This document shows, one piece after another, positions 24,669-37,120 of a stretch of DNA of 64,000 bases. The position numbers were made by a program, and so were the translations under genes. The DNA is from Allobosea sp. BK604 (lineage in GTDB: Bacteria; Pseudomonadota; Alphaproteobacteria; Rhizobiales; Beijerinckiaceae), in the NCBI RefSeq assembly GCF_004341515.1, contig NZ_SLZF01000011.1:124001-188000 (forward strand), written 5' to 3'. Below the pieces are notes generated by a model. It was given only the letters and a program-made list of their open reading frames with translations, did not search any database and had not been told where the DNA came from. The first letter of the stretch is position 1; each line of letters opens with the position of its first letter.

Positions 24669-25487
24669 TCACAGCCCGATGCGCGCGCAGATGCGCTGCC
24701 AGATATCGTCAGCCACGGCGATGCCGAAGCGCTCGGCCAGCACCGCGCGCGTGACCTCGGCGCCGTCGATGTCCTGCACCAGCGAGGGTTGGCCGAGCCG
24801 GTGCTCGGTCAGCTTGCCTTCGCGCAGGGTGAGCCGGCCGCCCGGCAGCACGCGGGCGACGCCGAGCCTCTGGACGAAATGCGAGTTGGGATGGGTCGCG
24901 ACATAGTGGTTGGCGACCTCGTAATCGATCGGCCAGGTCGGATCGAGTGTGAAGCGGTAGAGCAGCCGCCAGTCCCCGCCGACGAGGGCGCGCAGCGACC
25001 AGATGTTTCCGTCCTGGTCCAGCCTGTAGGGCTCGTGCGGCGTCTCCTGCTCGACATCCGGCACGAGCCGCATGGGCCCGGTGACGACCTGGCCGCCGAA
25101 GCCGACATCGCAGATCAGGTCCTCGCCCTCGCAATCGAACCTGAGCAGCATGTGGCTGCGCGGCGTCTGCGCATCCTCCGGGCTGTTGATCAGTACGCGG
25201 CCGATCAGCGGGACGGGCGCAAAGCCGAAGGCCTCGAGCACGGCCTTGAACAGGTGGTTATGCTCGAAGCAATAGCCGCCGCGCGGCGAGCGCACGAGCT
25301 TATGGAGCAGCGCGGGCAGGTCGAGCTTCGGCGGATTGCCGGAGAGGGGGCCGAGATTCTCGAAGGGGATGGCCTGGACATGGCCGAGTTGCAGCGCGTT
25401 CAGCGCCGCGCGCGTCGGCGAGATCGGCCCGTCATAGGCGATGCGGGCGAGATAGGCGAAGAGGTCGTCGGCGGCGAGAGAGGTCAT
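24669..25487 (-). CDS. Arylamine N-acetyltransferase
   Basis: 272-residue NAT enzyme that transfers acetyl groups from acetyl-CoA to arylamines, hydrazines and related aromatics in the cytosol. The catalytic triad is visible: Cys73 in RGGYCFEHNH, His112 in SHMLL and Asp127 in CDVGFGG. Start MTSLAADDLF is at 25487; the frame continues upstream through repeat R2 copy d, which explains a falsely long ORF. Physiological role in soil bacteria is unclear. Confidence 0.93.
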   Translation of the reverse strand: MTSLAADDLFAYLARIAYDGPISPTRAALNALQLGHVQAIPFENLGPLSGNPPKLDLPALLHKLVRSPRGGYCFEHNHLFKAVLEAFGFAPVPLIGRVLINSPEDAQTPRSHMLLRFDCEGEDLICDVGFGGQVVTGPMRLVPDVEQETPHEPYRLDQDGNIWSLRALVGGDWRLLYRFTLDPTWPIDYEVANHYVATHPNSHFVQRLGVARVLPGGRLTLREGKLTEHRLGQPSLVQDIDGAEVTRAVLAERFGIAVADDIWQRICARIGL

Positions 25488-25563
25488 GATCGGGCCTCGG
25501 TCTGCTGGCGTCCGGCGCGTGCCGGACCGGGATGGCGGAGGCCGGTTGCGGCCTCCGCCAGCT

Positions 25564-25665
25564 GGAGCATTTCCGCGCTTCTCCGAATCGCGAAAATTCT
25601 CCAACCCTTTGTTTCGACGCATTTTCTTCACGCGAACCGGTGTCCACTTCGCTCGAAAATGCTCT
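25564..25665. repeat. R2 terminal-inverted-repeat element, copy d
   Basis: Left end GGAGCATTTCCGCGCTTC, core GACGCATTTTCTTCACGCG, right end GCTCGAAAATGCTCT. It lies between the NAT gene and the broken SEC-C gene, whose last codons run into it. Confidence 0.85.
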
Positions 25666-25926
25666 GGCGCCCCTTCAGTCTCTGAAAGTAGTCGTCCCTG
25701 TCCGAGCCGTCATAGCGGCCGCTTCCCATGCAGCAGCGCTTGAAATCTGCGCCCGGAGCCGCAAACGCAGAGATCGTTGCGGCCGAGCTTTTCGTGCAGT
25801 TCGATATCGCCATGGACGATGCGCACGCCGCGCTTCACGCGCGTCTCGGACGGGTAGGATCTGCGACGCTTGCTCGTGACCTCAAAAGGACGGCTGGTCG
25901 GCGAAGTGGCGGGTCTTCCTGGTCAT
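25628..25926 (-). pseudogene. SEC-C motif protein gene broken by two frameshifts
   Basis: Read on the minus strand from ATG 25926: MTRKTRHFADQPSF, then a TGA caused by one extra T in a TTTT run (25884-25887). The next frame continues EVTSKRRRSYPSETRVKRGV and GRNDLCVCGSGRR, and then needs a second 1-base shift at a TTT run (25743-25745) to read FKRCCMGSGRYDGSDRDDYF. With both extra T residues removed, a single protein with the zinc-binding CVCGSGRRFKRCC motif results, about 90-100 residues. The C-terminal tail is encoded by repeat R2 copy d. It is either a decaying gene or two homopolymer sequencing errors. Confidence 0.75.
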
Positions 25927-25963
25927 CTCACCCTCCTGCGGGTTGTGGCGGGGGCGCCTTCCT

Positions 25964-26065
25964 AGAGCATTTCCGCGCTTCTCCGAAGTGCGGAAATGCT
26001 CTGTCCGTTTGCATTGACGCATTTTCTTCACGCGAACCGGTAGCCACTTCGCTCGAAAATGCTCT
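25964..26065. repeat. R2 terminal-inverted-repeat element, copy e
   Basis: Flanked by CTAG on the left and TAAC on the right. Left end AGAGCATTTCCGCGCTTC, core GACGCATTTTCTTCACGCG, right end CGCTCGAAAATGCTCT. Copies d and e bracket the broken SEC-C gene in the same orientation. Confidence 0.85.
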
Positions 26066-26098
26066 AACCGCGGCGCAAATCCGGGCAAGCCGTCGCGT

Positions 26099-26401
26099 TC
26101 AGCGCGGTGGCAGCGAGGCGTAATAGGCCGCGAGCGCGCCGATCTCCTCGGTCGACATCTGCCGCGCCAGGTAGCGCATCTCCTTGTGCACGCGCTTGCC
26201 GGATTTGAAGGCAAGCATCTGGTTGAAGAGATAGCGCTCGTTCTGGCCGGCGAGATGCGGCACCTCGGTGTCGCGCGCGATGCCGTCGGCGCCATGGCAA
26301 TAGGCGCAGGCCTCGACCGGGGAAGACCGCGGCTCGGCCGAAGCCCCGCCCGCAGCCAGTAGCAATCCAAGGCCGAGAAGGCCCGCAACCCGCCTGATCA
26401 C
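26099..26401 (-). CDS. Small class I c-type cytochrome
   Basis: 100-residue periplasmic cytochrome. A signal peptide (MIRRVAGLLGLGLLLAAGGA, cleavage near ASA) is followed by the haem motif CAYCH (Cys32, Cys35, His36), PHLAGQNERYLFNQM and a C-terminal helix typical of cytochrome c553-like domains. A Met in the HKEMRYLARQM region can serve as the sixth haem ligand. The start is GTG 26401, preceded by GGGAGG on the minus strand. Partner oxidase or reductase is not in the window. Confidence 0.88.
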   Translation of the reverse strand: MIRRVAGLLGLGLLLAAGGASAEPRSSPVEACAYCHGADGIARDTEVPHLAGQNERYLFNQMLAFKSGKRVHKEMRYLARQMSTEEIGALAAYYASLPPR

Positions 26402-26489
26402 CAGCGCCTCCCAGCGTGAATCGGGCCGGAGCTTAGAGAGCGCCCGCGCGTTGCGCCACTCCACTGCTGGCGGGGCGAAAACCCTACCG

Positions 26490-26606
26490 CGTCATTACGA
26501 GTGCAGCGAAGCAAACCAGATTCGTAGCGCTCTACGTCTCCTGGATTGCTTCGTGGAGCCTGTACTCGGGCTTGCCGAAGGCAAGACCCGGGTGCTCGCA
26601 ATGACG
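26490..26606. repeat. Palindromic intergenic repeat family R4, copy 1
   Basis: Begins CGTCATTACGAGTGCAGCGA and ends TGCTCGCAATGACG, an imperfect long inverted repeat of the CGTCATTGCGAGC type, with GGATTGCTTCGT inside. It occupies most of the 296-bp gap before the RsmB-like gene. A second copy is at 41902. Confidence 0.75.
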
Positions 26607-26697
26607 GCTGCCATCGTTCACGGCGGCACACACGAACAATGGTCAGCGCCAGCGCTATCGCCTATGTTGCGGCATCCTCCCGCCTGATCGTCTTTCC

Positions 26698-28011
26698 GTG
26701 TCCCCCGCTATCCATCTGCAAGCTACTCTCGATCTGATGCGTGAAGTCGACAGTGTCGCGCGTCCCGCCGATGCTGTCGTTTCGGCGTGGTTTCGGGCCC
26801 GGCGCGATATCCGCGACAGGGATCGCGGTCCAATTCACGATTTGCTCTATGCGCTGCTGCGGCACCACGCACGGCTGGGCTGGTGGCTGGCGAAGCACGG
26901 GTGCGAGGATGTGCCGCGCAACCGGCTGCTGGCATGGCTCGCGCTCGATCGGGGCCTGACACGGGACCAGGCCCAGGGCCTGTTCACCGGTGGAAAATTG
27001 GCGCCTGCCATCCTCAAGGATCACGAGCGCGCGCTGCTGGTGAAATTGCAGGGCTGCACCATCGATCATCCGGCCATGCCGGATGAGGTGCGCGTCGAAT
27101 GTCCCTCCTGGGCGCTCGACCCTTTGCGGCGCCGTTTCCCCGAGTCTTTCGAACGCGAGATGGTCGCGCTCCTGACGGCTGCCCCGCTCGATCTGCGCGT
27201 CAATCCGATCAAGTCCACGCGCGAGGTCATGTTGCGTGCGTTGCAGGATCTTGGCCTGCAGGCCGAGGCGTCGGCCATGGCGCCCTACGGCATTCGCTTG
27301 AACAAGCGCCCGTCATTGTCCAGCCTGCCGATGCTGAAAAGCGGCGAGGTCGAGATCCAGGATGAGGGCTCGCAGCTCGTTGCCATGCTGGTCGATGCGC
27401 GGCCGGGTGAGCGCGTCGTCGATTTCTGCGCGGGTGCGGGTGGCAAGACTCTGGCCATCGCCGCGCAGATGGCCAACAAGGGCCATGTCATCGCCTGCGA
27501 CATCCTGGAAGGCCGGTTGAAGCGCAGCGCCGAGCGCTTCCGGCGGGCGGGCCTGCACAATATCGAGACCCGGCTTCTCGCCAGCGAAACGGATCGCTGG
27601 GTGAAACGCCACAAGGGCGGCTTCGATCGCGTGCTGGTGGACGCGCCATGCAGTGGCACGGGCACCTGGCGCCGCAATCCCGATGCACGCTGGCGCGCAC
27701 CGGAGGAACAGGGCCTGGATGGACTGCTGGCGCTGCAGGCCCGGATCCTGGCGAGTGCGGCGCGGCTGGTGAAGCCCGGCGGGCGGCTGGTCTACGCCAC
27801 TTGCTCGATGCTATCGGAGGAAAACGAGGACCAGGTGGCCGCTTTCCTCGCTGCGCACCCCGCCTTTCGTGCCGTGCCGCTGCGCGAGGCCGCGCCCCGG
27901 CTGACGAATTCGGCCCATCCCGATCATCTGTCGCTAACGCCCGCGCGCCACGATACCGATGGGTTCTTCGCTGCCGTCATGCAGCGCGCCGCCGAGCCAC
28001 CGCCCGCATAG
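26698..28011 (+). CDS. RsmB/NOP family RNA m5C methyltransferase
   Basis: 437-residue SAM-dependent methyltransferase that makes 5-methylcytosine in rRNA or tRNA. An N-terminal NusB-like/RNA-binding part (to about 150) is followed by the Rossmann core with motif I VVDFCAGAGGKTLA. The two catalytic Cys lie in VDAPCSGTGTWRRNPD (motif IV) and YATCSMLSEEN (motif VI). Start is GTG 26698, which gives the SPAIHLQATLDLM opening usual in the family; ATG 26737 is an alternative. The TAG stop merges with a fragment of repeat R2. Confidence 0.9.
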   Translation: MSPAIHLQATLDLMREVDSVARPADAVVSAWFRARRDIRDRDRGPIHDLLYALLRHHARLGWWLAKHGCEDVPRNRLLAWLALDRGLTRDQAQGLFTGGKLAPAILKDHERALLVKLQGCTIDHPAMPDEVRVECPSWALDPLRRRFPESFEREMVALLTAAPLDLRVNPIKSTREVMLRALQDLGLQAEASAMAPYGIRLNKRPSLSSLPMLKSGEVEIQDEGSQLVAMLVDARPGERVVDFCAGAGGKTLAIAAQMANKGHVIACDILEGRLKRSAERFRRAGLHNIETRLLASETDRWVKRHKGGFDRVLVDAPCSGTGTWRRNPDARWRAPEEQGLDGLLALQARILASAARLVKPGGRLVYATCSMLSEENEDQVAAFLAAHPAFRAVPLREAAPRLTNSAHPDHLSLTPARHDTDGFFAAVMQRAAEPPPA

Positions 28012-28038
28012 AGCATTTTCGAGCGAAGTTGGCATCGG
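28010..28038. repeat. R2 element fragment, copy f
   Basis: AGAGCATTTTCGAGCGAAG matches the end of the R2 element, but the rest is missing. It starts within the stop codon of the RsmB-like gene. Confidence 0.75.
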
Positions 28039-28069
28039 CTCTAGGGAGCGTCGCCCCCACGGGGATCGC

Positions 28070-30103
<2,034 letters not shown>

Positions 30104-30306
30104 GGCGTCGTCGTATAGGGCGGCGCCACCGCGAATTCAACCAACTCCAAGGAGGAAGACGCCGCCGCAGGCGGCGCTCTTGGCGATGCCCAGAAGCCTC
30201 CCGGGAGCGCTTTCCTCTTCCAGGGAACAATCCTTGCCGCCAGCTCGTAGTTCGGGTTCACGCCCGCACCGCCGGGCTCTTCCGCAGGTACGGCATGGAG
30301 ACGAGA

Positions 30307-30657
30307 ATGAAACTCCGCAAGCTCAGCTTCGCCGACGCGACGCTGGAACGCTCTCCCGGGCAGGATGGCGAGATCTACACCGGCAACCTGGTCGATGAGC
30401 GCCATGGCGGGCCGGTCACCATCGGCTACGGCCGCTGGGGCGCCGGCTCCCGGCTGGAGCAGGTGATGGCGGTCGACGACGTCATGATCGTGCTGGAGGG
30501 CCGGCTCTCGGTCTCGTCGCAGGACGGCACGGTAACGGCCGGCCCCGGCGAGATCGTCCATATGCCCAAGGGCGAACAGGTGACGATCCGCGCACATGAG
30601 CAGGATGCGGTGACGGCGTATGTGACCTATCCGCACTGGCGCGAGGCGGAGGGGTAG
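30307..30657 (+). CDS. Cupin domain protein, EutQ-like
   Basis: 116-residue single cupin barrel (MKLRKLSFADATLERSPGQD at the start). The pattern VDDVMIVLEGRLSVSSQDGT then GPGEIVHMPKGEQVTIRA is the usual two-motif cupin sheet. The typical metal-binding His/Glu set is only partly present, as in EutQ. No ethanolamine utilisation genes are nearby, so the role is unknown. ATG 30307 follows GGAG; ATG 30295 in the same frame is possible. Confidence 0.75.
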   Translation: MKLRKLSFADATLERSPGQDGEIYTGNLVDERHGGPVTIGYGRWGAGSRLEQVMAVDDVMIVLEGRLSVSSQDGTVTAGPGEIVHMPKGEQVTIRAHEQDAVTAYVTYPHWREAEG

Positions 30658-30706
30658 GCGTGCGGGACGCGCATGCGCGCCCCGGTCATAAAGGGCAGGG
30701 GCAGTT

Positions 30707-33670
<2,964 letters not shown>

Positions 33671-33881
33671 GGGGCGTCCGTTCGGGGATAAGCCTGACTA
33701 GATAGGGCAAAAGCCGCGCCATGCCAGCCTCAGGGCCGGGTGGCGGCCATGAATAGCATGCAGCCGGGCGAAGCTGCTGTCTTTCTGCTGACAGCTTGTG
33801 TCAGGAACGGGGCGTCCGATCCGGGACATGGAGCCATCGGCAGAATCGAGCAAAGCGGCCGAGAGCTTCCGCCATTGTCTC

Positions 33882-33896
33882 GAACAAATCAAGAAC
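33882..33896. promoter_or_regulatory. LexA (SOS) box of alphaproteobacterial type, upstream of uvrA
   Basis: GAAC-AAATCAA-GAAC fits the direct-repeat SOS box GAAC-N7-GAAC (GTTC-N7-GTTC on the other strand) described for alphaproteobacteria. The box is 212 bases from the uvrA start. A second, matching box precedes ssb. Confidence 0.75.
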
Positions 33897-33946
33897 AGAT
33901 CGGCCGCGGCCTATCCAGCGGGCATGCTGCATGCTAACCGAGCGCC

Positions 33947-33991
33947 ATGATGTTCATCCGCACGATCTACTCGACCCCGTTCGAGCTCTGA
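33947..33991 (+). CDS. Putative 14-residue leader peptide
   Basis: Two tandem ATG codons followed by MFIRTIYSTPFEL and a TGA stop. It sits just before a series of hairpins that ends in a terminator-like stem-loop ahead of the PhyH-like gene. There is no run of a single amino acid, so no obvious sensed amino acid. Whether it is translated is unknown; listed because position and context look like a leader ORF. Confidence 0.35.
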   Translation: MMFIRTIYSTPFEL

Positions 33992-34086
33992 GGAGCCTGG
34001 CCCGCGTCGCGGGCCTCGCATTGGCGCCGAAAGCGCCTCCTCGGATGCAAGGCCGCCTGCCGCATCGGCAGAGAGCGGCCGTCTTT
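33990..34086 (+). promoter_or_regulatory. Structured leader with terminator-like hairpin (possible attenuator or riboregulator)
   Basis: GAGGAG (33990-33995) can pair with CTCCTC (34037-34042), enclosing hairpins GGCCCGC/GCGGGCC (33999-34015) and GGCGC/GCGCC (34023-34037), a branched multiloop. A further stem-loop follows (GGCCGC plus CTGCCG with CGGCAG plus GCGGCC, 34051-34080) and then GTCTTTTC. The last hairpin ends only 13 bases before the ATG at 34100, so it is probably a leader element or a small RNA terminator. Confidence 0.5.
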
Positions 34087-34099
34087 TCGTGAGTTCATC

Positions 34100-34891
34100 A
34101 TGCCCGACACCCAAGTCACACGCGCGCTCAGCGACGCGCAGATCACGCATTTCATCGAATCCGGCTTCGTGAAGATCGAAGCCGCCTTTCCGCGGGCGCT
34201 GGCGGAAAAATGCCGCGCCATCCTCTGGCGCCAGAGCGGCTGCGACCCGGACGATCCCGCGACCTGGACGAAGCCGGTAATCCGGCTCGGCGAGTATGCC
34301 GGCCCCTTCACTGACGCGGCCAACACGCCCGTGCTGCACCTTGCCTATGACCAGCTCGTCGGGGCCGGACGCTGGCTGCCGCGCGGCAGCCTCGGCAGTT
34401 TTCCGATCCGCTTTCCGTCCCCAGAGGATCCGGGCGATGCCGGCTGGCATATCGATGTCAGCTTCGGCACCGAGGATCCGGACTTCATGTCCTGGCGGGC
34501 CAATGTCGCCTCGAAGGGCAGGGCGCTGCTGATGCTGTTCCTGTTCTCCGATGTCGGCGAGGAGGACGCGCCGACGCGCATCCGCATGGGTTCGCATCGG
34601 GCGATGGCGCGGTTGCTCGCTCCGGCCGGCGCGCAGGGGCTGAGCCTGCGGGAGATGGTGGCGAAAGGCTTTGGCTCGGCCGGCGACGAGCTCGAGGCGC
34701 TGGCGACGGGCGAGGCCGGAACGGTCTATCTCTGCCATCCCTTCCTGGTGCATGCGGCGCAGCCGCATCGCGGCACGCGGCCGCGCTTCATGGCGCAGCC
34801 GGCGCTGCTGCCGGCCGAGCCGTTCAGGCTCGAGCGGCCGGATGGCGCCTATTCGCCGGTGGAGCAGGCGATCAGGCTCGCGCTGGGCTGA
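34100..34891 (+). CDS. Phytanoyl-CoA dioxygenase family protein (Fe(II)/2-oxoglutarate)
   Basis: 263-residue PhyH-type oxygenase. The facial triad is visible as His117-x-Asp119 in GWHIDVSF and a distal His in the LCHPFLVHAAQPHRG segment (213 or 218), with the Arg a few residues later for 2-oxoglutarate. Bacterial PhyH proteins hydroxylate diverse small molecules; the substrate is unknown. It is preceded by an unusual structured leader, suggesting regulated expression. The next gene, aroA, is 209 bases downstream in the same direction. Confidence 0.85.
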   Translation: MPDTQVTRALSDAQITHFIESGFVKIEAAFPRALAEKCRAILWRQSGCDPDDPATWTKPVIRLGEYAGPFTDAANTPVLHLAYDQLVGAGRWLPRGSLGSFPIRFPSPEDPGDAGWHIDVSFGTEDPDFMSWRANVASKGRALLMLFLFSDVGEEDAPTRIRMGSHRAMARLLAPAGAQGLSLREMVAKGFGSAGDELEALATGEAGTVYLCHPFLVHAAQPHRGTRPRFMAQPALLPAEPFRLERPDGAYSPVEQAIRLALG

Positions 34892-35100
34892 TCCTGATGC
34901 GCGGGGACGCAAGCGCGGACCCGCGCATCACGCGGCGCTCTTGCCGTCGCGGTGCCGCCGACCATCGAAATCGGCGGAGGCTTCATGCGAAAAACCGGTT
35001 CCCACTTGTTCCACTCCTGCACTAGGGTCCGCGCGCCGATCGACCCCTCGCAGCGATGGAGGGGAGTGCCCCGAAGACCGAAGCATGAAGCGAGCCCGCG

Positions 35101-36372
35101 ATGAGCGAAACAGAGATCCGGCAACTCACCATCATCCCGCCGGAGGCGCCCCTGCGCGGCCGGGTGCTGCCGCCCGGCTCGAAGTCGATCACCAACCGCG
35201 CGCTGCTGGTCGCGGCGCTGGCCAAGGGCACGAGCACGCTGAGCGGGGCGCTGAAGAGCGACGATACGCTCTATATGGCGCAGGCGCTGCGCGCCATGGG
35301 CGTCGCGGTCGAGGAGCCGGATGCGACAACCTTCGTCGTCACCGGCGACGGCACCCTGCGCCCGCCGGCCGCGCCGCTCTTCCTCGGCAATGCCGGCACC
35401 GCGACGCGCTTCCTGACGGCAGCTGCCGCGCTGGTCGATGGCGAGGTCGTGGTCGATGGCGACGAGCATATGCGCAAGCGGCCGATCGCGCCGCTGGTCA
35501 CCGCGCTGCGCTCGCTCGGCGTCGAGATCTCCGCCGAGACAGGCTGCCCGCCGGTGACGATCCGGGGGCAGGGTGGCTTCGCCGCCGGGCGGGTCGAGGT
35601 CGATGGCGGGCTGTCCAGCCAGTATGTCTCGGCGCTGCTGATGGCGGCGGCCTGCGCGCGCGGGCCGATCGAGGTCGCGCTGACCGGCAAGGAGATCGGC
35701 GCGCGCGGCTATATCGACCTGACGCTCGCCGTGATGGCGGCCTTCGGCGCCAAGGTCACGCAGCCGGATCCCGCGACCTGGCGGATCGAGCCGACCGGCT
35801 ATGGCGCGACCGATTTCATGATCGAGCCCGATGCCTCGGCGGCGACCTATCTCTGGGCGGCGGAGGTGCTGACCGGCGGCGCGATCGATCTCGGCGTGCA
35901 GGCCTCGGCCTTCACCCAGCCGGATGCGCGGGCACATGCGCTGATCGCCGCCTTCCCGCATCTCCCGGCCGTGATAGACGGCTCGCAGATGCAGGATGCG
36001 ATCCCGACCCTGGCCGTGCTCGCGGCCTTCAACGAAAGCCCGGTGCGCTTCACCGGCATCGCCAATCTGCGCGTCAAGGAATGCGACCGGGTCGCGGCGC
36101 TGGCGCAGGGGCTGTCGCGGATCAGGCCGGGGCTCGGCATCGAGGAGGGCGACGATCTTCTCGTCGCCTCCGACCCGGCTCTGGCCGGCCAGACCACCCC
36201 GGCCGAGATCGACACATTCGCCGACCATCGCATCGCGATGAGCTTTGCGCTGGCCGGTCTGAAGCTGCACGAGGTGACGATCCTCGATCCCGGCTGCGTC
36301 GCCAAGACCTATCCCGGCTACTGGCGCGCCCTGGCTTCGCTCGGTGTCGCGCTCGAGGGCGACGTTCCCTAA
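35101..36372 (+). CDS. aroA: 3-phosphoshikimate 1-carboxyvinyltransferase (EPSP synthase)
   Basis: Sixth step of the shikimate pathway: transfers enolpyruvyl from PEP to shikimate 3-phosphate. 423 residues in two domains. Binding residues are seen in PGSKSITNR (Lys28, Ser29, Arg33), GNAGTATRFL (96-105), LSSQYVSALL, KECDRVAA and DHRIAMSFAL. In the PEP loop the residue equivalent to E. coli Pro101 is Phe104, while Gly and Thr are kept. Start ATG 35101 gives the MSETEIRQLTI opening. It ends with a strong hairpin and is followed by ssb. Confidence 0.95.
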   Translation: MSETEIRQLTIIPPEAPLRGRVLPPGSKSITNRALLVAALAKGTSTLSGALKSDDTLYMAQALRAMGVAVEEPDATTFVVTGDGTLRPPAAPLFLGNAGTATRFLTAAAALVDGEVVVDGDEHMRKRPIAPLVTALRSLGVEISAETGCPPVTIRGQGGFAAGRVEVDGGLSSQYVSALLMAAACARGPIEVALTGKEIGARGYIDLTLAVMAAFGAKVTQPDPATWRIEPTGYGATDFMIEPDASAATYLWAAEVLTGGAIDLGVQASAFTQPDARAHALIAAFPHLPAVIDGSQMQDAIPTLAVLAAFNESPVRFTGIANLRVKECDRVAALAQGLSRIRPGLGIEEGDDLLVASDPALAGQTTPAEIDTFADHRIAMSFALAGLKLHEVTILDPGCVAKTYPGYWRALASLGVALEGDVP

Positions 36373-36383
36373 CCAGTCGGAGA

Positions 36384-36410
36384 TGCCGCGGGATCGATCA
36401 TCCCGCGGCA
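36384..36410. terminator. Perfect hairpin after aroA
   Basis: 11-bp perfect stem TGCCGCGGGAT / ATCCCGCGGCA with a 5-base loop (CGATC), 11 bases after the aroA stop. No T tract follows (ATTCGG), so it may be a weak or Rho-assisted terminator. Confidence 0.55.
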
Positions 36411-36432
36411 ATTCGGCAGGGGAAAACCTCTT

Positions 36433-36447
36433 GAACAAAACGGGAAC
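36433..36447. promoter_or_regulatory. LexA (SOS) box upstream of ssb
   Basis: GAAC-AAAACGG-GAAC matches the GAAC-N7-GAAC consensus, 86 bases before the ssb start codon. Confidence 0.78.
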
Positions 36448-36533
36448 ATGGTTGATAGTTGCCCAGCCGAACCCTAGGGTCCGGCTCCGGTCGCCGACCG
36501 GTTTTCAGATGTGCGCAGGAAATGGAGCCTTCC

Positions 36534-37067
36534 ATGGCTGGTAGTGTGAACAAGGTCATTCTGGTCGGCAATCTCGGGCGTGATCCCGAGGTGCGCCGTC
36601 TCGGCAGCGGCGAGCCCGTGGTCAATCTGCGGATCGCGACCTCCGAGACCTGGCGCGACAAGCAGTCGGGCGAGCGCAAGGAGCGCACCGAGTGGCACTC
36701 GGTGGTGATCTTCAACGAGAACCTCGCGAAGGTCGCCGAGCAATACCTGAAGAAGGGCTCGAAGGTTTACATCGAGGGCCAGCTGCAGACCCGCAAATGG
36801 CAGGATCAGCAGGGCGTCGAGAAGTACACGACCGAAATCGTGCTGCAGCGTTTCCGTGGCGAGCTGACCATTCTCGACAGCCGCGGCCAGGGCGGTGACG
36901 AATATGGCGGCGACAGCGGCGGCATGATGGAGGACCGTTCCGGCGGCGGCTCCTTCGGCCGGTCGAGCCCGATGGGCGGTGGCGGCGGTGGTTCGCGCCA
37001 GCCGGCCATGTCGGGCGGCGGCGGTGGCCGCTCGTCGAGCCATCTCGACGACGATATCCCGTTCTAG
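36534..37067 (+). CDS. ssb: Single-stranded DNA-binding protein
   Basis: 177-residue SSB. The OB fold covers about 1-110 (MAGSVNKVILVGNLGRDPEV at the start, ERTEWHSVVIFNE in the middle). A Gly/Ser/Arg-rich flexible linker follows, and then the acidic protein-interaction tip DDDIPF at the C-terminus. ATG 36534 is chosen as it gives the standard start; a longer frame upstream covers the promoter. An SOS box lies upstream and a clear terminator downstream. In many alphaproteobacteria ssb lies next to uvrA; here the PhyH-like gene and aroA separate them. Confidence 0.97.
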   Translation: MAGSVNKVILVGNLGRDPEVRRLGSGEPVVNLRIATSETWRDKQSGERKERTEWHSVVIFNENLAKVAEQYLKKGSKVYIEGQLQTRKWQDQQGVEKYTTEIVLQRFRGELTILDSRGQGGDEYGGDSGGMMEDRSGGGSFGRSSPMGGGGGGSRQPAMSGGGGGRSSSHLDDDIPF

Positions 37068-37092
37068 GTCTTCGGACCGGCGGCCAGGGCGC

Positions 37093-37120
37093 GGCGCAGA
37101 TTGTGGAATCTGCGCCGTTT
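37093..37120 (+). terminator. Terminator after ssb
   Basis: Perfect 10-bp stem GGCGCAGATT / AATCTGCGCC with loop GTGG, followed by GTTT. Confidence 0.8.

Larger units (their letters stand above)
33671..34099. other. Divergent region uvrA / PhyH-like gene with regulatory elements
   Basis: 429 bp without a normal gene. It holds the LexA-type box (33882-33896), a 14-codon ORF (33947-33991), a branched set of hairpins (33990-34042) and a terminator-like hairpin (34051-34086), each listed separately. The part from 33671 to 33880 shows no further feature I can name. Confidence 0.6.

Noticed and set aside
6849..26065. CRISPR array or tRNA cluster suggested by regularly repeated segments
   Set aside because: The repeats are about 100-bp inverted elements scattered one by one, with no regular spacers and no tRNA cloverleaf.
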